Source of the DNA: Novosphingobium sp. MW5
GTDB lineage: Bacteria; Pseudomonadota; Alphaproteobacteria; Sphingomonadales; Sphingomonadaceae
Length of the DNA: 64,000 nt
NCBI GenBank assembly: GCA_025938935.1
Contig: JAPCWB010000001.1
Coordinates: 3,595,289 to 3,659,288 of the forward strand
Direction of reading: 5' to 3'
In this document: positions 1 to 6,559 of the stretch, one piece after another
Position numbering within the stretch: the stretch's first letter is position 1
Layout of the letters: the number at the start of each line of letters is the position of its first letter
Notes under the pieces: model-generated
The model's database searches: none
What the model saw: the letters and a program-made list of their open reading frames with translations, nothing else
Told to the model about the DNA's origin: nothing
Position numbers and translations under genes: made by a program

Positions 1-655
1 CATGGACTTCGAGGATGCGCGACGAGGCGAAACCGCCGAGCAGGGCTTCGCGCACCTTGGCCGGGTCTGCCCCCGCCTTAGCGGCAAACACCAGCGCTTC
101 GCTGACCGCCTGGATATTGAGTGCGACAATGATCTGGTTGGCGACCTTGGCCACCTGCCCATCGCCGACGCCGCCGACGTGCGTGATGTTCTTGCCCATG
201 AGTTCGAACAGCGGCAGCGCGCGGGCGAAGGCGTCCGGCTCGCCGCCGCACATGATGGTCAGCGCCGCGTTCTTGGCTCCGACCTCACCGCCGGAGACCG
301 GCGCATCGACATAGTCCGAACCCAGCGCGCGAATGCGTTCGGCAAAGCCGCGTGTGGCGATCGGGTCGATCGAGCTCATGTCGACCACCAGCTTGCCTGC
401 TCCGATGCCCTCGGCAATGCCGCCGGGGCCGAACAGAACGCGCTCAACGTCTGGCGTGTCGGGAACCATCATAATGATGATATCGGAAGCCTCGGCCACT
501 TCGCGGGGCGAAGCGCAGACGAGCGCACCGCCATCAACGAAGTCCGCCGGAATGTCCGACCGGTTCTTTACCACGGCCAGCCGGTGCCCCGCCGCTTGAA
601 GGTGAAGCGCCATGGGGCGGCCCATGATGCCAAGGCCGATGAAACCGATGTTCAT
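1..655 (-). CDS. garR: 2-hydroxy-3-oxopropionate (tartronate semialdehyde) reductase, 3' end cut by window
   Basis: This enzyme reduces tartronate semialdehyde to D-glycerate with NAD(P)H in the cytoplasm. The visible 218 residues begin MNIGFIGLGIMGRPMA, a Rossmann dinucleotide-binding site with the GxGxMG pattern of the 3-hydroxyisobutyrate dehydrogenase family. Later come the substrate-loop DAPVSGGEVGA and the active-site region GDGQVAKVANQ, whose lysine is the family's catalytic residue. The start at 655 has a GGAG ribosome site eight bases upstream. It lies 21 bases downstream of the glycerate kinase gene on the same strand, so the two probably form an operon that converts tartronate semialdehyde to 2-phosphoglycerate. 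The C-terminus lies outside the window. Confidence 0.9.
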   Translation of the reverse strand, partial: MNIGFIGLGIMGRPMALHLQAAGHRLAVVKNRSDIPADFVDGGALVCASPREVAEASDIIIMMVPDTPDVERVLFGPGGIAEGIGAGKLVVDMSSIDPIATRGFAERIRALGSDYVDAPVSGGEVGAKNAALTIMCGGEPDAFARALPLFELMGKNITHVGGVGDGQVAKVANQIIVALNIQAVSEALVFAAKAGADPAKVREALLGGFASSRILEVH

Positions 656-676
656 TGTAAAGTCTCCAGTAGGTTT

Positions 677-1939
677 TCAGCCTGCGCTCTGCGGCAGGAC
701 GAGGATGGCGCGGAAATCGTTGACGTTGGTGCAGGTCGGGCCGGTGACGACCAGATCACCCAGCGCCGAGAACAGGCCGCCGCTATCATGGCGGGCGAGC
801 GAGGCGGCAGGATCGAGGCCAAGCGTTTCGGAGCGCGAAAGCGTGTCAGGAGTGATAATCGCGCCGGCCGCGCCTAGGTTTGCCCCGTCCTCGCCGTCGG
901 TATCGCAGGCGATGGCCCAGATGCCCGCCTTGCCGCGAAGGGCAAGCGCGAGTGCGAGCGCGAATTCCGTGTTGCGCCCACCCTGTCCGGGGTTTTCGCT
1001 ACGCACCGTAACTGTGGTTTCTCCGCCCGAAAGGAAGAGCGTAGGCTGGTCTGCCTTGAGCGCTGTCGCCGCCATGACCTGCGCCACCTCGCGCGCCTCG
1101 CCTTCGATGGCATCGCCAAGGATCTCGATACTGAGGCCAGCTTCGCGTCCTCGGGCAGCAGCAGCGGAAAGCGACCCCGCGGCAGAGGCAATCGTCCGAA
1201 CGGGCGCGCTCTCGGCCAGTATCGCGTGGCCGGGTTTGAGCAGCAGTTCGCGAACCTTTGACGGAAGGTCTTTGCCCAGCCGGCGCACAGCCACGGTCAG
1301 GTCGATCTGCGCTGTCGGATCGGCCACCGTCGGGCCGGAGGCGATGGCCGAGGCATCATCGCCTGGAATGTCACTGACCGCGAGCGTCACCACCCGCGCG
1401 GGAGCGGCCGCCGCAGCCAAACGTCCACCCTTGATGCCGGATACGCGCCGCCGCACCGCGTTCATCGTGCGGATGTCGAGGCCCGATCTCAGCAGCAGGC
1501 GATTGGTCGCTTGCTTGTCCTCAAGCGACAGCCCTTCTGCGGGCAGGCACAGCGTTGCCGATCCCCCGCCGGAGATCAGCGCGAGAACTTGATCGTCGGG
1601 AGAGAGTCCCTCCACCTGCGCCAGCAGTTCACGTGCGGCTGTCACCGAATTGGCATCAGGCACGGGGTGCCCCGCTTCCAACACCTTCACCTTTGAGCAA
1701 GAGCTGACATAGCCGTAAGGAACCACGACGCAGCCCGAAAGGTCTACTTCCGGCCAAGCCGCCTCGACCGCAGTCGCCATCGCTGCAGAAGCCTTGCCAG
1801 CGCCAACCACGACGCAGCGCCCCTTCGGCTTTTCAGGAAGATGGCCGTCAAGGACCTCCCTTGGATCGGCAGCCGCAACCGCCGCATCGAACAGTTCGCG
1901 CAGCAAGCCGCGCGCCCAGGTATCGCTAACTTTGTCCAT
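677..1939 (-). CDS. ttuD: Glycerate 2-kinase, MOFRL family (TtuD/GckA type)
   Basis: This kinase phosphorylates D-glycerate with ATP, giving 2-phosphoglycerate for lower glycolysis. The 420-residue length is normal for the family. Family signs are the N-terminal CVVVGAGKASAAMA, the glycine-rich ALISGGGSA, GIKGGRLA and the C-terminal MOFRL segment with FLSGGETTVTV followed by GGRNTEFAL. It is first in the minus-strand pair with the tartronate semialdehyde reductase. Its start lies 177 bases from the divergent GH79 gene, and the operator-like site at 2042-2064 sits between them. The ribosome site at 1939 is weak. Exact substrate choice (glycerate versus hydroxypyruvate-linked roles) rests on family knowledge. 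Confidence 0.9.
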   Translation of the reverse strand: MDKVSDTWARGLLRELFDAAVAAADPREVLDGHLPEKPKGRCVVVGAGKASAAMATAVEAAWPEVDLSGCVVVPYGYVSSCSKVKVLEAGHPVPDANSVTAARELLAQVEGLSPDDQVLALISGGGSATLCLPAEGLSLEDKQATNRLLLRSGLDIRTMNAVRRRVSGIKGGRLAAAAAPARVVTLAVSDIPGDDASAIASGPTVADPTAQIDLTVAVRRLGKDLPSKVRELLLKPGHAILAESAPVRTIASAAGSLSAAAARGREAGLSIEILGDAIEGEAREVAQVMAATALKADQPTLFLSGGETTVTVRSENPGQGGRNTEFALALALALRGKAGIWAIACDTDGEDGANLGAAGAIITPDTLSRSETLGLDPAASLARHDSGGLFSALGDLVVTGPTCTNVNDFRAILVLPQSAG

Positions 1940-2041
1940 GTTGGACGAAAGGAAATCAGAGGCGGGTTCGGTTGGGATAACGTCAATCCTGGTAGTTTCG
2001 CGGAAAACAGGTCACCGCCCATGCGATGAAGCCCTCCAAGC

Positions 2042-2064
2042 TTTGGATAAAAGTTTTTACCAAA
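2042..2064 (+). promoter_or_regulatory. Palindromic operator-like site 1 of the glycan locus
   Basis: The core TGGATAAAAGTTTTTACCA (2044-2062) is nearly palindromic and extends to TTTGG...CCAAA. A second copy of the pattern TGGATA-N7-TTACCA lies on the minus strand at 6350-6368, ahead of the other glycosidase gene. The site lies between the divergent glycerate kinase and GH79 genes, so one regulator could control both. TGG/CCA-ended palindromes are common for LacI- or GntR-type repressors. No regulator gene is visible nearby. Confidence 0.5.
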
Positions 2065-2116
2065 ATGCGCAACAGTGCTAGGAACGGCCCGAAACCCAGA
2101 ATTTGAGAGGATTTAA

Positions 2117-3676
2117 ATGCGCCGGCATCTGCGTCTTGGAACAGCTCTTACCGCTCTTTGCTGCGCAGCCGCGCCGATTGCGGCCCACACGCCCGAAACT
2201 TCCTCAGGCGCCGGCCGCAGCATCGACGTCCGCAACCTGCCTTTCGTCCGCCAGACCGACGAACGCTTCCAGTCCTTCCAGATCGGCTTTTCGCACCTTA
2301 CTGGAGGTGAGACCTGGAAAGCCTTCGACAAGCTTGGCGGCCAACCCGCTAAATCAGTCTCGGACGCCCGTGAAGCCCGCTCCTCGATCGATTTCAACAA
2401 TCGCCGGTTCCGCAATCTTACCGCAGCCCTGGCGCCGCTCTATATCCGTTACAGTGGCACCACAGCGAACAACGTCTATTTCCAGGACGACAACAGGCCG
2501 CAGATGTCGCAGCCCCCGAAAGGATTCAAGGTTGTCCTGACCCGCGCGCGCTGGCGGGAAGCTCTGGACTTTGCCCATGCGGTCAATGCGAAGGTCGTGA
2601 CTTCCTTCACGATTTCCCATGGCGTGCGCGATGCTAAACACAACTGGACGCCTGCCATGGCGGCGCCGTGGATGGCCTATACGCGCTCGATCGGTCGCAG
2701 CATCTATGCGGCGGAACTCTACAATGAACCCAATGCGCCAGAATATCCCGAGCTGCCCAAGGGATATACCGCCGAGCAGTTCGGCCGCGACTTTGCCACC
2801 TTCAGCACTTTCCTGGCCAAGGCGGCACCCGGCGTGAAGCTCGCCGGTCCCGGCAATGCCACGCTCGGCATCCCGGGTGTGGCCTCCATCATGAAGCCCA
2901 GCCCGGAAGACTACGCTATGGCAGATCCGAAGCCGCGCTTCGGCATCTTCTCATACCACTTCTATCCCGTCCTTTCGCAGCGCTGCGCCCCTGCAAATTC
3001 GCCGCAGAGCATAACCATGGACAAGGCGCTGGACCCAGACTTTCTTGCCCGCCCCGAGCGCCAGTTCCAGTCCATCAGGGCCCTTCGCGACAAGTATGCG
3101 CCCGGCGCGCCGATCTGGCTGACCGAGACCGGCGGTGCGGCCTGCGGCGGCCTGCAGTGGCAGCAAACCTTCCTCGACATGTTCCGTTATCTGGACACGC
3201 AGGCAAGGCTCAGCAAGCAGGGGCTTGATGCCATCTTCACGCATGCGTTGGTCAGCGGCAACAATGGCGTGATTGACGAAAAGACCTTTGAGCCGAACGC
3301 CAGCTACTGGGGCGCAGTGCTCTGGCGGCGCCTGATGGGCAGCCGCATCCTCGATGCAGGCCCGAACGGCGATGGCTTAAATTCGTATGCCCATTGCCTG
3401 CGCGGCAAGCGGGGCGGCGTGGCGGTTCTCGCCATGAACATGACGGAGCGCGCGAAGTCTCTCGCAATCGCGGGCAAGGCGCAGGTCTACACGTTGACCG
3501 CGCAGGAACTTCAAAGCCGCAACGTCTTGCTCAATGGGAAGCCCTTGAAGCTCACCGCAAAGGACGACCTGCCGCCGATGCGGCCAGTGGCGCACAACTC
3601 TGGCACACTCGAACTTGCTCCACATTCAATTACCTACGTTGCACTTCCGCAGGCGGGCAACCGAAGCTGCCGCTGA
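2117..3676 (+). CDS. Secreted GH79-type (heparanase / beta-glucuronidase-like) glycoside hydrolase
   Basis: The protein has 519 residues, starts after a GAGAGG ribosome site and carries a Sec signal peptide (about residues 1-23, ending ...APIAAH). The fold is predicted to be a clan GH-A (beta/alpha)8 barrel. YNEPN places the acid/base at E204, and WLTETGG places the nucleophile at E337. The stretch after the nucleophile, through SGNNGVIDEKTFEPNASYWGAVLWRRLMGSRIL, shares the order and spacing of heparanase (ETSS..GGG, then ..NYHLVDE, DYWLSLLFKKLVGTKVL). GH79 enzymes cleave beta-glucuronides or heparan/arabinogalactan-type chains, so a glucuronic-acid-containing glycan is the likely substrate. 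This is inference. It is the only plus-strand gene before the TonB receptor and shares an operator-like site with the other glycosidase gene. Confidence 0.8.
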   Translation: MRRHLRLGTALTALCCAAAPIAAHTPETSSGAGRSIDVRNLPFVRQTDERFQSFQIGFSHLTGGETWKAFDKLGGQPAKSVSDAREARSSIDFNNRRFRNLTAALAPLYIRYSGTTANNVYFQDDNRPQMSQPPKGFKVVLTRARWREALDFAHAVNAKVVTSFTISHGVRDAKHNWTPAMAAPWMAYTRSIGRSIYAAELYNEPNAPEYPELPKGYTAEQFGRDFATFSTFLAKAAPGVKLAGPGNATLGIPGVASIMKPSPEDYAMADPKPRFGIFSYHFYPVLSQRCAPANSPQSITMDKALDPDFLARPERQFQSIRALRDKYAPGAPIWLTETGGAACGGLQWQQTFLDMFRYLDTQARLSKQGLDAIFTHALVSGNNGVIDEKTFEPNASYWGAVLWRRLMGSRILDAGPNGDGLNSYAHCLRGKRGGVAVLAMNMTERAKSLAIAGKAQVYTLTAQELQSRNVLLNGKPLKLTAKDDLPPMRPVAHNSGTLELAPHSITYVALPQAGNRSCR

Positions 3677-3727
3677 TCCGCCCACAGTTTTTGGTCAGGG
3701 AGCGCCATTGGCGCCCCCTACTGAAAC

Positions 3728-4780
3728 CTACTTCAGCTTGAAGAGGTAGATGCCGTAGCCCACGCCGCTGGCATCGGTGCTGTGACCTTCCTGAAAGGCG
3801 AAGGTCTTGCCATCGGGGCTGACGGCGGGGTTCGATGCTTTGAAGCCATCGAACTCGCCAAAGCGGGTCATGCGGACGAAGTCCTTGCCCTGCGGCTCCA
3901 GCTTCAACTTCCAGATATCCATGAACTTGGAGCTGTTCACAGCGGTCCGCTGATCCTTGCCCGATTCGACAAGGATGTGGCGGCCATCCGGGAATATGCC
4001 TTCGGGCTCGTTATATTCGCCGGTCACCTGCCGGTATGTCGTTCGCGCACCAGTCTTGAGGTCCACGCCATAGATCGCCGCCGTGCGCACCGGCGGTTCG
4101 TGATAGCAAACCCAGATCAGCTCGCCGTCATCATCGCGGAAATCCTGCGGCTCGACCGAGCGGCACGCAGACGAGCTTTCGCGCACGACCTCGCGCTTGT
4201 TGGCGATGACATAGCGCCCGTCCTGCTCCACCAGATCGGCCACAACGATTGCCGAGGTTCCTTGCGCGTAGGTTTCGGGATTGGTTCGCCAATCCACCGA
4301 CCAGGCAACGCGCGGCGACTTGCGCGACATGGCGACGCCTTCGGACACTTTCTGATTGAGGCGCTGCGGGACCTTGCTTCCCCGCCTCAGCACCCAGAAT
4401 TCCTGTTCGTTGAAGCGCGTCTTCTCGATGTCCTCGAACTTCGGCGCGCCGATCAGCAGGTAATCGCCGTTTGGGAGATAATGAACGCGCAGGAAGCCCG
4501 GATTGGGGAAATGTGTGATCAACCGGATGCGGCGCGTGGCCAGTTCGATCTCGAAAGCATCGCCGAAACTTTTGCTCATGAAAGCGATGCGCTTGCCATC
4601 GGGCGACCACACCGGCCGCTCCCCGAACCATGTCAGGCGCGTCATGTTGGCCGGAAGATGATCGGCCGGATGGCCCGGCCGCGGCGGCTGGACACTCTCC
4701 GTCTGCGCGGTGAGCGGACCGCCCAGCACGATCGCCGCTGCCCCCGCAATCACTAACCTTGTGACCACGCCCGTGCTCAC
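3728..4780 (-). CDS. Secreted TolB-like PD40 beta-propeller protein
   Basis: The protein has 350 residues and a Sec signal peptide (about residues 1-25, ending GGPLTAQ). Repeats of the PD40 type are visible: RPVWSPDGKRIAFMS (residues ~55-70), EPEGIFPDGRHILVES, and NPAVSPDGKTFAFQEG near the C-terminus. These form beta-propeller blades like those in TolB. It starts with GTG overlapping the stop of the upstream GH39-like gene (GTGA), so the two are translated together. No catalytic residues are recognised. A periplasmic carbohydrate-binding or scaffolding role, or a degenerate polysaccharide lyase propeller, is possible but unproven. Confidence 0.7.
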   Translation of the reverse strand: MSTGVVTRLVIAGAAAIVLGGPLTAQTESVQPPRPGHPADHLPANMTRLTWFGERPVWSPDGKRIAFMSKSFGDAFEIELATRRIRLITHFPNPGFLRVHYLPNGDYLLIGAPKFEDIEKTRFNEQEFWVLRRGSKVPQRLNQKVSEGVAMSRKSPRVAWSVDWRTNPETYAQGTSAIVVADLVEQDGRYVIANKREVVRESSSACRSVEPQDFRDDDGELIWVCYHEPPVRTAAIYGVDLKTGARTTYRQVTGEYNEPEGIFPDGRHILVESGKDQRTAVNSSKFMDIWKLKLEPQGKDFVRMTRFGEFDGFKASNPAVSPDGKTFAFQEGHSTDASGVGYGIYLFKLK

Positions 4781-6285
4781 TTGCCCTTCGCGGTGCTGAC
4801 GGGCTCCAGCTCCACTAGCTCAAGCGCGTTGGGCGTCAGCGTAACCGAAACCGAATGCCGTTTCGTCGGCACCACAATCGTTTCGCTCACCATCTGGAGG
4901 TTGGCCTTGGCCGGATCGGTCCAGTAATTGCTGACATTCTGGTCAATCCGGTAGCGCCTCTCGCGCAGCGTCTTGCCCTTCAGGTTCGCGGGCAGTCTGC
5001 CGAGATCGATCTTCAGGTCAAAGTTCTTGCTGTCGGTGTGCTGGTAGTTCCAAACCATTACCGCCGCCCCGCTCTTGTCGCTGGTCGCGATGGCATAGAC
5101 GCCCTTGCCTTGGACGAGCGCGTTCGAGCGTGCCGCCACTCGGCGATCCTTGAGCTTGGCCTGCATAGCCATGGCGTTGCCGTAAGGGGTGAAAGTGCGC
5201 GTCGGGATAGGGTTGCCAGCGCCAGCCCGCGTCGCGAGCTGGTCCTTCCGCTCCTCGCTGAAGTGGCGCATGACCCAGTTGAACGGAATTGTTCGAGGGT
5301 TCTCCATATACCAGTAATGCAGCGCAGTGACGCCGGCGGCCCCGGTGAGTGCATCAGCGTGAGGGTCCTTCGCATTATCGAAGGACGGACCGGGATAAAT
5401 GCCGGTTTCAGTAATGAACGCTGGAATCTTTGTGTTCAGGCCGCGGCTCGTCAGCGCCTTTTCGAACCTGCCCCGTTCGCTGGCGACCTCGCTTGGATCG
5501 AACTTGTAGAAATGATAGGCGCGCGGTCCTGTGGTTTCGCCGGTCCCTTCAGGGAAGCGACCATAACCATGCCACGAGAAGAAATCGATGCGTTTGCCGG
5601 GCGTGCGATCAGCCTTGAAATCATCGAGGAAAGCGTTGGTCCACAGCTCGTTGTATTGCATGAATCCCGGCCCGCCGATCTGCATCGGGACCTTCGGCTT
5701 CAGCTCGCGGTTAAGCTCGTTCACCGCCTCGTAATAGGGCTTGTAGAAGGCGTAGAGATCGCCGGGCTTCACCACCTTAGCAAGGTTATGGTCAGGTTCG
5801 TTGAAAGCTTCGATATAGACGATCTTCGGGAAACGCTGCTTGAGTTCGCGCAGGATCGTCTTGACCACCGGTTTCACCTGTTCCGGCGTTGCCCCGGCGT
5901 CCCGCACCATGACGCGGGTGTCCATCACAACAAGCAGCGTCTCGGACAACCGGCTGAGATCGGACAGGTAGTCGGTGATGCCATCGTAATTGTAGACCCC
6001 GGTCTTGGCATCGAGGATCAGGTGCGCGTCGACCCAGACCTTGTAGACCTTGCCGTGCAGGCCGTTGGCATTGAGGAACTCGACGTCGGCATCCCTCTGT
6101 TCAGGAAAGGTCCGCGCCCGGCTGACGTTGTTGTAGCGCTCTGGATGAAGATAGGCGCCGCGGGACTTCGAGAAATCGACCGTCACTTCGGCCGGAGCAG
6201 TCTCCTGAGCTAATGCGATAGCAGGAACGGTTATCGCGAGGCTTGTTGCAACCACGGTGGTCGAGATCTTGCTGCGGCGGCTCAT
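4777..6285 (-). CDS. Secreted clan GH-A glycoside hydrolase, GH39-like
   Basis: The 502-residue product starts at 6285 behind an AGGGAG ribosome site. A longer reading from 6471 has no support and would bury the signal peptide (residues ~1-26, ending IALA-QE). The motif EAFNEPDHN gives a probable acid/base at E163, and FITETG gives a probable nucleophile at E293. Between them IDFFSWHGYG fits the barrel. A C-terminal beta domain follows from about residue 430. Spacing and motifs resemble GH39 (beta-xylosidase, iduronidase, PslG types), but the family assignment is tentative. It is co-translated with the propeller gene downstream, and its promoter region contains operator-like site 2. Confidence 0.65.
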   Translation of the reverse strand: MSRRSKISTTVVATSLAITVPAIALAQETAPAEVTVDFSKSRGAYLHPERYNNVSRARTFPEQRDADVEFLNANGLHGKVYKVWVDAHLILDAKTGVYNYDGITDYLSDLSRLSETLLVVMDTRVMVRDAGATPEQVKPVVKTILRELKQRFPKIVYIEAFNEPDHNLAKVVKPGDLYAFYKPYYEAVNELNRELKPKVPMQIGGPGFMQYNELWTNAFLDDFKADRTPGKRIDFFSWHGYGRFPEGTGETTGPRAYHFYKFDPSEVASERGRFEKALTSRGLNTKIPAFITETGIYPGPSFDNAKDPHADALTGAAGVTALHYWYMENPRTIPFNWVMRHFSEERKDQLATRAGAGNPIPTRTFTPYGNAMAMQAKLKDRRVAARSNALVQGKGVYAIATSDKSGAAVMVWNYQHTDSKNFDLKIDLGRLPANLKGKTLRERRYRIDQNVSNYWTDPAKANLQMVSETIVVPTKRHSVSVTLTPNALELVELEPVSTAKGK

Positions 6286-6347
6286 CGTGACGCTCCCTGA
6301 AAAACAAACCTGGCAACTAGCGCCTGAAGTGCATCGAGCGAGTGCAA

Positions 6348-6370
6348 ATTGGTAATATTTTGTATCCAGT
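6348..6370 (-). promoter_or_regulatory. Palindromic operator-like site 2 of the glycan locus
   Basis: Read on the minus strand, positions 6368-6350 give TGGATACAAAATATTACCA, which matches site 1 in the pattern TGGATA-N7-TTACCA. The similarity continues downstream (CCAA then TGC-C in both). It lies between the divergent GH39-like and TonB receptor genes, about 65 bases from the glycosidase start and 95 bases before the predicted TonB promoter. In both sites the TGGATA end is distal to the glycosidase gene. Confidence 0.5.
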
Positions 6371-6462
6371 GCTAGATGCCGGACAATGCCAAGCTTCCGC
6401 AAGCCCTGCCTTATACCATCGCTCGGGCGGTGAAAATGGCCCTGTTGAGCGGCCATTAGCGC

Positions 6463-6491
6463 TTGACACAAAAGTGGCCTGACCGATATTT
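6463..6491 (+). promoter_or_regulatory. Probable sigma-70 promoter for the TonB receptor
   Basis: A perfect -35 box TTGACA (6463-6468) is followed after 17 bases by ATATTT (6486-6491) as a -10 box. The receptor start codon lies about 70 bases downstream. The assignment rests on consensus match and spacing only. Confidence 0.5.
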
Positions 6492-6559
6492 GGGAAAAAG
6501 ATTAAACCAGAAATTGACATTCTGGCGTGTCATTTATTGACCTTACAGGGAGGGGTAAT

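Noticed and set aside
3698..3718. Terminator between the GH79 gene and the propeller gene
   Set aside because: A hairpin GGG-GCGCCA/TGGCGC-CCC exists but no T tract follows on either strand, so termination is unproven.
4855..6213. A 452-residue plus-strand frame opposite the GH39-like gene
   Set aside because: It shows no conserved motif and covers the opposite strand of a supported enzyme.
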